Shown here one piece after another: positions 44,743 through 53,514 of a DNA stretch of 64,000 nucleotides; the first letter of the stretch is position 1, and every line of letters starts with the position of its first letter. The position numbers were made by a program, and so were the translations under genes. Under the pieces are notes generated by a model, which saw only the letters and a program-made list of their open reading frames with translations, was not told the origin of the DNA and ran no database searches. The stretch covers positions 248,001 through 312,000 of the forward strand of contig NZ_QGKL01000029.1 of NCBI RefSeq assembly GCF_003172895.1, in the 5' to 3' direction. The stretch comes from Leucothrix arctica (GTDB lineage Bacteria > Pseudomonadota > Gammaproteobacteria > Thiotrichales > Thiotrichaceae).

Positions 44743-45362
44743 ACGCCCAGTGCTTTTAGTGTCGCTTTAGCTTGGTTGTAATCTAGCGGGATAGACTTAT
44801 ACCCTTTAGAAGTATGTAGTATCAAACTAGGAAAGCCTTGAGCGCCGATTTCAGCGCTCAAGCGCATTTCCGCTTTCAGTGCTTTATTCGTGTGCGCGCT
44901 GTTCAAGTCTTTCTCAAAGTACACTTCATTCAGACCCAACTCACCTGCAATCTCAACTAACGTAGCATCGTCTGACGGATTTCTCGCGTTCAAATAATAC
45001 GCTTCTTGGATAGCACGAATCATCGGCTTTTCTTTATCTGGGTTCTGACTTTTTGCCGCAAGTACCGCGCGACATGAAGGGTAAGTAGAACGACGTGGGT
45101 GGCATTTTTTCCAGAAGTCAAAGTTGAATTCTGTACCCGGAATGCGCTTCTGAATATCTTTCCAAGTACCTTGTAACGATTTCTGCATTTCTTTAGGCAT
45201 TGGCGCTGTTGAATCTGGTGCTAAACCACCCATTACATAACGAACCTCAATATGCTTAGGTAGTTTGTGTAAAATTCTTTCCCACGTAGGCACAAAGCCC
45301 CAACACCAACTGCACATTGGGTCGTGAACGTAGTAAAGTATAGTCTGATTACTCTGAGTCAT
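44739..45362 (-). CDS. DsbA-family thioredoxin-fold protein (cytoplasmic)
   Basis: 207 aa with an N-terminal 'YYVHDPMCSWCWGFVPTW': a CxxC (CSWC) at residues 17-20 of a DsbA/FrnE-type fold, and a cis-Pro region 'GAQGFPSLIL'. There is no signal peptide, so it is a cytosolic thiol oxidoreductase or isomerase rather than periplasmic DsbA. Divergent from the small lipoprotein gene. Confidence 0.88.
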   Translation of the reverse strand: MTQSNQTILYYVHDPMCSWCWGFVPTWERILHKLPKHIEVRYVMGGLAPDSTAPMPKEMQKSLQGTWKDIQKRIPGTEFNFDFWKKCHPRRSTYPSCRAVLAAKSQNPDKEKPMIRAIQEAYYLNARNPSDDATLVEIAGELGLNEVYFEKDLNSAHTNKALKAEMRLSAEIGAQGFPSLILHTSKGYKSIPLDYNQAKATLKALGV

Positions 45363-45385
45363 TATTGAAACCTATAGGAGAAAAA

Positions 45386-45724
45386 ATGTTACGCAAAATC
45401 ATTTTATTAGTTGCGTTAAGCACGCTACTAGCGGCTTGTACGCAAGAAACACAAAATCGCCTGAGCCGTTCAATCAACAACTGGACAGGTACTAACGGTA
45501 TACTTGAAATCTACGCAGGCGACAAGCTTGCTAAGCGTTTCATGAAAATAGACAAACTATCAACAGCTGCTGGAACAACGTCAGAAGTTGATCGCCCTTA
45601 CCGCTACGGCTATGGCGTTCTTGACGCTAACTTAAACGGTAAAGCTGATTCTGGCGAAAAGAAAGTTTACTTCGAATTCAGTGACTATTCTACTTCTTAC
45701 ATCTTCTACGAAGATCCAGCGTAA
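45386..45724 (+). CDS. Small hypothetical lipoprotein
   Basis: 112 aa from the ATG at 45386 (AGGAGA 5 bp upstream; the open frame starts at 45365). Lipobox 'TLLAACTQE'. The mature part is about 90 residues, beta-rich ('GILEIYAGDKLAKRFMKIDK', 'YRYGYGVLDANLNGKADSGE') with a DxNxNGxxD loop that resembles a calcium-binding dockerin/EF-type loop. Family not recognised. Followed by a terminator. Confidence 0.75.
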   Translation: MLRKIILLVALSTLLAACTQETQNRLSRSINNWTGTNGILEIYAGDKLAKRFMKIDKLSTAAGTTSEVDRPYRYGYGVLDANLNGKADSGEKKVYFEFSDYSTSYIFYEDPA

Positions 45725-45735
45725 GTAGACTCACT

Positions 45736-45767
45736 AAAAAAGGCAGCTTTCTTAAGCTGCCTTTTTT
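45736..45767. terminator. Bidirectional intrinsic terminator
   Basis: A perfect 14-bp stem AAAAAAGGCAGCTT / AAGCTGCCTTTTTT with a 4-nt loop lies between the lipoprotein gene and cysH, which converge on it. Confidence 0.95.
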
Positions 45768-45800
45768 GCTAGCAATACTATAAAAGTGAAAGGGTATGAG

Positions 45801-46541
45801 CTAACTTTCATCTAGGTGTAAGCCACACTCTCGAGTAACACCATTAAAACGCGTATCTTCCTCACGCATCCCTTCTACAAACTTACGTGTGGTGTGTGTA
45901 TCACCAACACTCACATAACCTTGCTCCCATAGCGGGTGATACGGTAAATCATGTTCCTTAAGATACAAGTGCACATCACGGTTTGACCAATCGACAATAG
46001 GATGAAACTTCACACGGCCTGTTTGAAACTCAAGGAGTTTACGCTCAGAACGCGACTCCGACTGTGAACGACGTAAGCCGCTATACCATGTACCAGCAGC
46101 GACTTTAGTCATCGCTCGTAACATCGGCTCAACTTTATTGATGCGGTTATATTTTTTCAACCCGTCTTCACCCTGCTCCCATAACTCACCAAAACGTGCT
46201 TCTTGCCAAGCGGGTGTCATATCAGCACTAAACACTTGCAGGTTCAGATTTAGGCGCTCTTTCATTTCATCGACAAAGCGATACGTTTCTGGAAATAAGT
46301 AGCCAGTATCAAACAACAACACTGGAATATCAGGCAAATGCCTCGTCATTAGATGCAACATCACCGCTGATTGAATGCCAAAGCTAGAAGACAACACATG
46401 GTCACGTGGCAAGTTCTCTAACGCCCACTCAATGCGTGTATCAACAGACTGTGTTTCTAACCACTCATTCGCAGTGTTAAAGACTGTTGGCCATTCTTTC
46501 TTTTGCTGAGTGTCTGCTTGCGGATTCGTGGATTCAATCAT
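45801..46541 (-). CDS. cysH: Phosphoadenylyl-sulfate (PAPS) reductase
   Basis: 246 aa from the ATG at 46541 (a TTG at 46556 is also open). It reduces PAPS to sulfite with thioredoxin. Adenylyl-binding '[14 protein letters not shown]', '[12 protein letters not shown]', '[10 protein letters not shown]' and the catalytic 'RECGLH' at the C-terminus. That is the only Cys, so there is no iron-sulfur cluster and the PAPS-specific type is expected. It follows cca by about 100 bp on the same strand; the cysIJ and cysDN genes are not in the window. Confidence 0.95.
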   Translation of the reverse strand: MIESTNPQADTQQKKEWPTVFNTANEWLETQSVDTRIEWALENLPRDHVLSSSFGIQSAVMLHLMTRHLPDIPVLLFDTGYLFPETYRFVDEMKERLNLNLQVFSADMTPAWQEARFGELWEQGEDGLKKYNRINKVEPMLRAMTKVAAGTWYSGLRRSQSESRSERKLLEFQTGRVKFHPIVDWSNRDVHLYLKEHDLPYHPLWEQGYVSVGDTHTTRKFVEGMREEDTRFNGVTRECGLHLDES

Positions 46542-46638
46542 TAGAGGGTTTCCCAATTTTCAGTGTGTCGAGATTATAGCGGAGAATACGTTCATTAGCC
46601 CATTGCTGTCTTGCAGAACAAGTATGCGTTAGCGCATC

Positions 46639-47883
46639 TCAATAAATGCCCTCAGGCCCTTTGCTCTCACGCTTAATTTCACTGATCACCCTAAGTCGCA
46701 CAAGTCTCAGCTGTTCTTTCACATCCGCACCCGTAAACCCTGCATCCAAAATCGGCTTAACAGGTACAACACTCGTCGCTTCCATCAACTTCGTATAAAA
46801 GTCGGCCTGCAAATAAGCGCGGTCTTCAAACGTTGGACGTCCACGACTATCAGCCTTACATGCCAGTAAGAACTGCTTGAAACGCTCGGGTTTACGATAA
46901 GCATCTGCTGCCATAATCGTTTTCAGTAGCGTCTTTGGTTTCACATCAAATGCACGGTGCACATGTGTGTGATAACGACAGGTTAACTCAGCAAGTTGGC
47001 GATATTCAGTCGGTACTTTCAATCGCTGGCACAGCTCAGTCACTAATGGCACACCTGACTCTTCATGCCCATAGTGATGCGGCAATATGTCCGCCGGCGT
47101 TATGCCTTTACCCAAGTCATGTGTTAACGCAGCAAAGCGTGTCACTGGGTCATCAGTCAACAAGCAGCATTGATGAACAACCATCATCACATGAATGCCC
47201 GTATCAACTTCAGGATGGTATTCCTTCACTTGCGGCACACCAAACAAACGGTCAATTTCTGGGAATAATACCTTTAATGCACCACAACTGCGTAATGCTT
47301 GGAAAAACTCTTCAGGGTGATCTTCTGTCAGTGCTTTTTGAGTCTCTTGCCACACGCGCTCAGGCACTAATGCATCAACCTCGCCTGCAGCGACCATGTC
47401 TGTCATTAGCGTGAGTGTTTCATCTGCAATAGTGAAACCAAGTTTATGGAAACGCGCCAAAAAACGAGCAATACGTAGGATACGCACAGGGTCTTCAGCG
47501 AATGCTGATGACACATGCCTTAACACGCGATTTTTAATATCTGCCTGACCATCATAAGGGTCAATTAAGCCACCCTCCGCATCTTCAGCGATGGCATTAA
47601 TGGTTAAGTCACGACGCGCCAAATCTTGCTCAAGCGTCACGCACTCCGCAGTATCAAATTCAAACCCGTGATAGCCCGCTTTGGTTTTACGCTCAGTGCG
47701 AGCTAGTGCATATTCTTCATGAGATTCAGGATGCAGGAACACAGGAAAGTCCTTACCGACAGAGCGATAACCTTTCTCCAACATCCGCTTAGGACTTGTT
47801 CCAACCACCACCCAGTCACGGTCTTTAACAGAGATCCCTAACAACTTATCTCGTACTGCGCCGCCAACTAAAAAAATATCCAC
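46639..47883 (-). CDS. cca: CCA tRNA nucleotidyltransferase with HD domain
   Basis: 414 aa. It adds or repairs the CCA 3' end of tRNAs. Class II motifs 'LVGGAVRDKLLG' and 'DRDWVVVG', 'RDLTINAIAED', 'EDPVRILRIARFLARF', and a C-terminal HD phosphohydrolase domain ('AALTHDLGKG'), which is typical of the gammaproteobacterial enzyme with 2',3'-cyclic phosphodiesterase activity. Length matches E. coli Cca (412). Confidence 0.97.
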   Translation of the reverse strand: MDIFLVGGAVRDKLLGISVKDRDWVVVGTSPKRMLEKGYRSVGKDFPVFLHPESHEEYALARTERKTKAGYHGFEFDTAECVTLEQDLARRDLTINAIAEDAEGGLIDPYDGQADIKNRVLRHVSSAFAEDPVRILRIARFLARFHKLGFTIADETLTLMTDMVAAGEVDALVPERVWQETQKALTEDHPEEFFQALRSCGALKVLFPEIDRLFGVPQVKEYHPEVDTGIHVMMVVHQCCLLTDDPVTRFAALTHDLGKGITPADILPHHYGHEESGVPLVTELCQRLKVPTEYRQLAELTCRYHTHVHRAFDVKPKTLLKTIMAADAYRKPERFKQFLLACKADSRGRPTFEDRAYLQADFYTKLMEATSVVPVKPILDAGFTGADVKEQLRLVRLRVISEIKRESKGPEGIY

Positions 47884-48017
47884 TTTCCACTCCCATCAAG
47901 CTATACCAGCTTTAAATCTATTCAATACTACTTAGGCGATGAGCCTCACACTTTTTAAAGACATAAGCAATAGTTTCCGATTTAATAGCCATTTCTGTCC
48001 CCCTTACTGTTATTAAA

Positions 48018-48641
48018 ATGATCGACTTATCCTTACTAGTGATTTTTATTCCGACCTTTTTCTTTGTCTCAATCACACCAGGTATGTGCATGACACTAGC
48101 CATGACTATGGGCATGACCATTGGCGTAAAACGTGCACTATGGATGATGCTAGGCGAGCTAGTGGGCGTGGGTCTCGTTGCAATACTTGCCGTTATTGGC
48201 GTAGCGGCGGTTATCGTCACCTACCCTCAAGTATTCACAACCTTCAAGTTCATCGGTGGCGCTTACCTGTTTTACATAGGCGTACAAATGTGGCTATCGC
48301 GCGGTAAAATGGCGATTGGCGAGAACTTTGAAAGCCAACAGGCATCATCTCGCACCGAACTCATCATTCAAGGATTCACCACAGCAATCGCCAACCCTAA
48401 AGGATGGGCATTTTTCATCTCATTACTGCCTCCTTTTGTAAATACAAACCTGCCGCTTACGCCTCAGCTCGTTGTGCTAATTTCACTTATTTTAACCCTA
48501 GAGTTCAGCTGCCTCCTTATCTACGCTACAGGTGGCCGTACACTTCGACGCTTCCTAGAGAAAAGTGGCAATGTCCGTATACTTAACCGTGTCGCAGGCA
48601 CACTCATGATGGGCGTTGGTGTTTGGCTAGCGGTTGGCTGA
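48018..48641 (+). CDS. LysE/RhtB-family amino-acid exporter
   Basis: 207 aa with six hydrophobic helices. Family signature at the N-terminus 'FVSITPGMCMTLAMTMG' (P-G region) and 'GFTTAIANPKGWAFFISLLP' mid-protein. It exports amino acids such as threonine, homoserine or lysine; substrate not predictable. Divergent from cca (134-bp gap). Confidence 0.9.
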   Translation: MIDLSLLVIFIPTFFFVSITPGMCMTLAMTMGMTIGVKRALWMMLGELVGVGLVAILAVIGVAAVIVTYPQVFTTFKFIGGAYLFYIGVQMWLSRGKMAIGENFESQQASSRTELIIQGFTTAIANPKGWAFFISLLPPFVNTNLPLTPQLVVLISLILTLEFSCLLIYATGGRTLRRFLEKSGNVRILNRVAGTLMMGVGVWLAVG

Positions 48642-48696
48642 CCATCAAGTCAGATTAGGCATTGCTAAATTAATTATCTCTGTAGTAACATTAAAT

Positions 48697-48834
48697 TGTT
48701 CTCAGGGCGGGGTGTAATTCCCCACCGGCGGTAAGTACTCCTGTACAAGCCCGCGAGCGCCAAGGTTTTCCTTGGGTCAGCAGATCTGGTTAAATTCCAG
48801 AGCCGACGGTCATAGTCCGGATGAGAGAGAATCA
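48697..48834 (+). promoter_or_regulatory. FMN riboswitch (RFN element)
   Basis: The conserved RFN blocks are all present in order: CAGGGCGGGGTGTAATTCCC, CACCGGCGGTAA, AGCCCGCGAGC, GGTCAGCAGATCTGGT, ATTCCAGAGCCGACGG and CATAGTCCGGATGAGAGAGA, closed by P1 (GTTCTC/GAGAGAAT). It lies 93 bp upstream of the lumazine synthase gene; high FMN should reduce its expression. Confidence 0.97.
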
Positions 48835-48926
48835 CTTCTAGCGGTTAGTCGCGTCTGTAAAAAGTCGGGACTACGAACGCCGCGCGTTGTTCTGCCCTGT
48901 TTAAATTTAACTTAAGGATTTAAACA

Positions 48927-49385
48927 ATGTCTATTCAAAACAGTAAAATCGCATTCATTCGTGCACGTTGGCACTCAGAAATCGTTGATCAGGCCTATGA
49001 AGGCTTTAAAGCTCAGGCGGTAGCGCTTGGTTTCGACGAGAAAAATATTGAAGTATTTGATGTGCCCGGCGCATTCGAAATGCCATTCCTAGCAAAACGT
49101 ATTGCAGAAGAAAAAGATATTGATGCAATCGTTGCTGCCGCTTGGGTTGTTGACGGTGGTGTATACCGACATGACTTTGTTGCATCAGCAGTCGTTGACG
49201 GCTTGATGAGTGCACAAATGACAACGGGTGTTCCCGTGTTTTCAGTATCACTGACACCTCACCAGTACCAAGAAACAGACTTCCACAACGAAACATACAT
49301 TAAGCATATGTATAAAAAAGGTGAAGAAGCAGCTGGTGCAGTTGCCATACAGCTAGAGACACTAGAAAAGCTAGACCGCAAGTAA
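48927..49385 (+). CDS. ribH: 6,7-dimethyl-8-ribityllumazine synthase, type II (RibH2-like)
   Basis: 152 aa. It condenses 5-amino-6-ribitylamino-uracil with dihydroxybutanone phosphate, the penultimate riboflavin step. 'IAFIRARWHSEIVDQAYEGF' and 'DVPGAFEMPFLAKRIAE' are those of decameric type-II enzymes rather than the icosahedral RibH normally found with ribD-ribE. The catalytic His is in 'YRHDFVASAVVDGLM'. It stands alone behind an FMN riboswitch, so it is probably a second lumazine synthase induced when flavin is low. A terminator follows at 49407. Confidence 0.93.
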   Translation: MSIQNSKIAFIRARWHSEIVDQAYEGFKAQAVALGFDEKNIEVFDVPGAFEMPFLAKRIAEEKDIDAIVAAAWVVDGGVYRHDFVASAVVDGLMSAQMTTGVPVFSVSLTPHQYQETDFHNETYIKHMYKKGEEAAGAVAIQLETLEKLDRK

Positions 49386-49406
49386 TACACGTCAGCGTTC
49401 GATAAG

Positions 49407-49433
49407 AAGCCATGTTTTTTAGCATGGCTTTTT
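49407..49433 (+). terminator. Intrinsic terminator after ribH
   Basis: Stem AAGCCATG / CATGGCTT with an 8-nt T-rich loop, then TTT. Confidence 0.85.
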
Positions 49434-49959
49434 GATGCCTGTAAATCGGGTAATTATGAGCATGAAGATGACTACTTTAGAATATTTTAAGCGGTGACAA
49501 ATCGCCTTTATTTATTACAGTAGCCATCTCCAATTTTCTTGTTTGAGCAGCGTTAGCGACAACATTTTTTTATTAATTACGGCTCATTCTCCCTATCGCT
49601 CCATAAGTTTTGCTATCACCTCAAAACTTATAAACCTCTAAGTCCTTCTCCACTAAATCACTCACAATCCGTGTGATAGATGCACTAGATCTGTGCTACT
49701 GCTAGATGGCGACACCCCATAAATAAGCAGCTAAGTGGACTTAACACACTAAATAACAGCCTAGGTGGCCCTAAATAGTTATCCTTGTAAATATATATGC
49801 AGAAAACGTGCCAAAGATCATCTTACTCGAAGAGCCTCAATAACGATTGGACATGACAATCACATGTAGCCCTGGAGGCTTCATTAATATCTGATGATTG
49901 ATGGTTAACGGTTATTTATATATGCTGGAAATACATTTAAAGGCAATTAGGCTAATTTT
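49434..49959. other. Intergenic stretch between ribH terminator and hydrolase gene
   Basis: No open frame worth calling. It holds a perfect 10-bp hairpin (ATAAGTTTTG / CAAAACTTAT, 49603-49631) without T-run and an imperfect direct repeat (CAGCTAAGTGGACTTAA near 49728 and CAGCCTAGGTGGCCCTAA near 49760). The right end should contain the promoter of the hydrolase gene. Nothing else recognised. Confidence 0.4.
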
Positions 49960-50745
49960 ATGAACAATATTTTTTTCGCCCATGCCATCGGTTTTCCCAG
50001 CCGTAGCTACCAACCTTTTTTTAATGAGTTAGAAAAGTACGATTACACTATCGACTTTATTGAAAAGATTGGGATGAATCCAAAGTACCCAATTACCAAT
50101 AACTGGCCACACTTAATTGAAGAGCTAGCAGATGAAATTCGGAGTCGTCACAGCGAACCAGTGATTGGCATTGGACACTCAGCAGGTGGTTTACTGACTT
50201 ACTTAGTCGCACGCAAATACCCAGAATTGTTTAGCCAAATAGTTGTGCTGGATGCACCCGCGATCAATGGCTTGCAGAATATACCGTGGTGGATATTAAA
50301 GAAGCTTGGACTGAGCGACTTAGTCACGCCAGCAAAACAAAGTAAACACCGTAAAACGCACTTCAAGTCGCTAGAAGAGATTAATGAACTACACTACTCT
50401 AGGCTGTTGAGAAATATTCAAGACGACTCATTTTCATCCTACGTTGAGCACGGCTTTGTACCACACAAAGATGGAGGGTTTACTTTAGCCTTTCCATTAG
50501 ACACTGAGCTTGCCCTATTCCGAAACGCGCCTGATAACTTATGGCGTTATAAAAAACCACTAGCGGTTAGAGGGATTTATATTTCTGCTGAAGAGAGTGA
50601 GTTTTCCCAGCTACCTTTTGCTGAGCGTTTATGCAAAAAGGCAGAGATGGATTACCATGTTTTGAAAGGTAGCCACATGTTCCCGCAGGAACACCCAAAG
50701 GCGTCCGCTGACTACATAGAACAGTGGCTAACTAGCGCTAGCTAA
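49960..50745 (+). CDS. Alpha/beta-fold hydrolase
   Basis: 261 aa, cytosolic. 'FFAHAIGFPSRSYQPFFNEL' is the oxyanion-hole region, 'GIGHSAGGLLTYLVA' holds the nucleophile Ser, and 'GSHMFPQEHP' the catalytic His. Probably an esterase/lipase-type hydrolase; substrate unknown. It converges with the HAD phosphatase gene (1-bp gap). Confidence 0.88.
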   Translation: MNNIFFAHAIGFPSRSYQPFFNELEKYDYTIDFIEKIGMNPKYPITNNWPHLIEELADEIRSRHSEPVIGIGHSAGGLLTYLVARKYPELFSQIVVLDAPAINGLQNIPWWILKKLGLSDLVTPAKQSKHRKTHFKSLEEINELHYSRLLRNIQDDSFSSYVEHGFVPHKDGGFTLAFPLDTELALFRNAPDNLWRYKKPLAVRGIYISAEESEFSQLPFAERLCKKAEMDYHVLKGSHMFPQEHPKASADYIEQWLTSAS

Positions 50746-50746
50746 C

Positions 50747-51574
50747 TTACAGCGAGTAACGCTGACGAAGGAATCGTGCAACGCCGTCTTCTTCGTGATG
50801 ACCAATGACGCCTGTCGCCATCGCCTTTAGCTCATCCAGAGCATTGGCGGTGGCATACGCTTCATCCGCCATTTGAAACATACTAAAGTCATTATCGCTG
50901 TCACCAAAGCAAACCACCTTATCAAACCCTAAGCTTGCCTTAAGTGTTTGGACGGCCTCACCTTTGGATGAACTGTGGTGATGAAGATCCATCCAGTGAT
51001 AGCCCGCGGTGTACATATCGCCACCGTTATAAACCACTAACTCTGGGGCTGTACGAATCTCAGCACACAACTGGGCAATAACCTGCTCATCACCCAGAGC
51101 ATTAACATTAGTGATCTTCACACCTTCATGCAAACTCTCTAAAGGCTTTACCGCCAACCCTTTACGCGCATCAAACTTATCACCGTAGAACTTACAGTTT
51201 TCCGTTTCTAACTCACCCATATACACGGAGTGAGTGCCGTCTGGCTCGACTGCAAAAATAAAGGGTGAAATTGGCTGCTTAGCAAAGGCGTTTAACACAA
51301 CCTCAATTTCTTTATGGTTCAGACTATTATGATGTGTATACCGTGTCGTTTCAGGACACCAAATGACCACACCGTTGTTATAGACATGAAGTAACGGGAA
51401 ATGAGCGCCCTCAATACATTCTTGAGCAGCATGCAAGGTACGGCCTGTTGCAAGCGTGTAAGGAATATTATTGTGCTGCATGAGCAACAACGTTTCACGC
51501 GTGTAGTCACTCAACTGCTGCTTACCGTTGAGCAAAGTACCATCTAAATCAAATACTGCTAATTCCATAACCAT
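50747..51574 (-). CDS. Cof-type HAD-IIB sugar-phosphatase
   Basis: 275 aa. Motif I 'VFDLDGTLLNGKQQLS' with nucleophile and acid/base Asp, motif II 'TLATGRTLHAA', a C2 cap domain, and motif IV 'CFGDSDNDFSMF'. Members dephosphorylate sugar phosphates or related metabolites (YidA/YbiV type). It lies 23 bp downstream of nudC on the same strand; probably one operon. Confidence 0.9.
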   Translation of the reverse strand: MVMELAVFDLDGTLLNGKQQLSDYTRETLLLMQHNNIPYTLATGRTLHAAQECIEGAHFPLLHVYNNGVVIWCPETTRYTHHNSLNHKEIEVVLNAFAKQPISPFIFAVEPDGTHSVYMGELETENCKFYGDKFDARKGLAVKPLESLHEGVKITNVNALGDEQVIAQLCAEIRTAPELVVYNGGDMYTAGYHWMDLHHHSSSKGEAVQTLKASLGFDKVVCFGDSDNDFSMFQMADEAYATANALDELKAMATGVIGHHEEDGVARFLRQRYSL

Positions 51575-51597
51575 CTCTCTATAATCGGCGTAAATGC

Positions 51598-52602
51598 CTA
51601 TTCCTCAGCGACAAACCAAGGCTCTTCAGGCTGAATACTGGCTAGCGTAACACCCGTTTGTTGCTCAAACCAATCATCTATTAAACGATAAGAGATTGAT
51701 AAGTTAGGTGGCGTTAAAATCTCACCTGCGAGGTTCTTTTCACGAAGCTCTTCTGCGGTCAACCAGACTGCTTGGGTAATATCATCCTGCTCCAGCTCGA
51801 CGTCAAAGGTCGACGCTTCAGCGGTATAGCCCAACATATAGGAGTTAGGATATGGCCACGGTTGTGAGGAGTGATATTGAATATTATCTACCGCTAAACC
51901 AACCTCTTCCATAACTTCGCGCTGCACTGCGCTCTCTAGTGGCTCGCCCAACTCAACAAAACCTGCAAGTACTGAGAAACGACGCTCTGGCCAACTCTCT
52001 TGACGCGCAAGCAATATTTTATCGCCATTAGTGATACGCATAATCACGGCAGGGTTGATGCGTGGAAACTCGATACGAGCACATTCTTCATTACTACACT
52101 GTTGACTCAAACCACCTTGCTGGTGAGTAAGCCCACTGCCACACGCTACACAAAAACGTGTGGTTAACTGCCAGTGGTTGAGTAGCTTTGCGTAGGAGTA
52201 CATCGCGGCGGTGTTAACGCCTAACTGATGACTAATCTCTCTCAGACTAATAACCCCTAGGGTCTTGCTCTGAAAGTCAGGCGTGTTTTTTAGTGCGGCA
52301 AGCTCAGTTTCAACATCAGCAACGTTGAGAACAAAGACAGGGCTACCTTTATCTTTACCGGCTTTGTGAATCCCTAACAGGCTAACAGCTTGAACGCGCT
52401 TCAATAATTGGAACTGATTTTGATTTAGCGCAAGTACCTGTTCATCCACGGTAACAACGTCTTGGTCATTTAACACAAGATAGCTTGCTTGCGGATGTTG
52501 GTATTGAGCACCTAACCAAGCAGTATTCTGCCGACCATGCGAGACACGGTCTAAAGGTTGAGCAGTGTAAGTGTTTAGCATCGAACGACGAAGATCATCC
52601 AT
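51598..52602 (-). CDS. nudC: NADH pyrophosphatase / RNA deNADding enzyme NudC
   Basis: 334 aa from the ATG at 52602 (a TTG at 52626 is also open). It has an N-terminal domain, a zinc ribbon ('FCVACGSGL' and 'QQCSNEECARIEFPR') and the Nudix box 'GFVELGEPLESAVQREVMEE'. The NADH-specific motif 'SQPWPYPNS' follows the Nudix box. It hydrolyses NADH and removes NAD caps from RNA. Slightly longer than E. coli NudC (257) because of a larger N-terminal domain, as in many other bacteria. Confidence 0.94.
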   Translation of the reverse strand: MDDLRRSMLNTYTAQPLDRVSHGRQNTAWLGAQYQHPQASYLVLNDQDVVTVDEQVLALNQNQFQLLKRVQAVSLLGIHKAGKDKGSPVFVLNVADVETELAALKNTPDFQSKTLGVISLREISHQLGVNTAAMYSYAKLLNHWQLTTRFCVACGSGLTHQQGGLSQQCSNEECARIEFPRINPAVIMRITNGDKILLARQESWPERRFSVLAGFVELGEPLESAVQREVMEEVGLAVDNIQYHSSQPWPYPNSYMLGYTAEASTFDVELEQDDITQAVWLTAEELREKNLAGEILTPPNLSISYRLIDDWFEQQTGVTLASIQPEEPWFVAEE

Positions 52603-52651
52603 GGATAGCACCCGATTTAATAACAAGGGCGCTCATCTTAACATTCGATGA

Positions 52652-52732
52652 CTAGTGAATTGTGTAAAACACCATGGCAATTTCAGCAACGATTGCAACA
52701 GCGGTTGTAGCGAAAACTAGCTTTTTAGTCAT
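52652..52732 (-). CDS. Putative 26-aa single-helix membrane peptide
   Basis: ATG at 52732 with a strong GGGGGA ribosome site 7 bp upstream encodes 'MTKKLVFATTAVAIVAEIAM' plus six residues: two Lys then one hydrophobic helix, ending in His. Too short for ordinary gene finding; size, site and helix resemble small membrane proteins. No family recognised. It ends 50 bp before the nudC start on the same strand. Confidence 0.5.
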   Translation of the reverse strand: MTKKLVFATTAVAIVAEIAMVFYTIH

Positions 52733-52896
52733 TTGTAAATCCCCCGAATAACGTTCAGTCACTTATTTAGTTTTTACAGTAGCAAAGCTTAGATAAATTT
52801 AACGTGAATTAAAATTTCTTTAAAAAACTTTATAACGGTTGATATTAATCACTTTATAGCTACACTTGTCTGAAAATAATTATAATGGAGTAAAAT

Positions 52897-53406
52897 ATGA
52901 ATAATCCCTACCAATCACCCACTGCTGACTTACAGTCGAAAACCAACAGTCTACCTCTTCAATATGTAGGGTTTTGGGCACGTACAGCGGCTTATATTAT
53001 TGACTCTATCTTGTTGATGTTAATCGTCTACCCGCTGTTATTTTTGGTATTGGGTACTGGCGCTATGGATGGAACTAACCCTGAATTAATGTTCTCAGCG
53101 TCATATTGGATAATTTCTTTTGGTCTACCTGTCGCTTTCTTTATTGGTTTTTGGTTTTATAAATCATCAACACCTGGAAAGATGATATTCAGTGCGAAGA
53201 TTGTTGATGCTAAAACAGGTGGTAAACCATCTAAAGGCCAGCTTGTTGGTCGTTATTTCGCATACATTTTGTCGGGTATTCCATTAGGTCTAGGTTTCTT
53301 CTGGATCGCTTGGGATAAGCGCAAACAAGGCTGGCACGATAAGCTTTCTGGTACGGTTGTTATTAAGCCGACGACTAATCCTGCTAAACAAATCTCATTT
53401 GACTGA
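52897..53406 (+). CDS. RDD-family membrane protein
   Basis: 169 aa with three to four transmembrane helices. The RDD signature Arg is in 'VGFWARTAAYIIDSILL', and 'STPGKMIFSAKIVDAKTGGK' and 'WHDKLSGTVVI' are the conserved family blocks. The N-terminus 'NNPYQSPTADLQ' is a motif common in such proteins. RDD proteins are of mostly unknown role, some implicated in ion transport. Single gene with AATGGAG ribosome site. Confidence 0.9.
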   Translation: MNNPYQSPTADLQSKTNSLPLQYVGFWARTAAYIIDSILLMLIVYPLLFLVLGTGAMDGTNPELMFSASYWIISFGLPVAFFIGFWFYKSSTPGKMIFSAKIVDAKTGGKPSKGQLVGRYFAYILSGIPLGLGFFWIAWDKRKQGWHDKLSGTVVIKPTTNPAKQISFD

Positions 53407-53514
53407 TAGCTCGTCATAAAGCTACTTGACTACCCCAATCAATAGCGGGAGGATTCAACCTTTCCCGCTGGGGTAACAACTTACCCTGTAAGTTTCTCTT
53501 TGTAGCCTGACATC

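Noticed and set aside
46935-47414. 159-codon plus-strand frame opposite cca
   Set aside because: Antisense shadow of a well-conserved enzyme.
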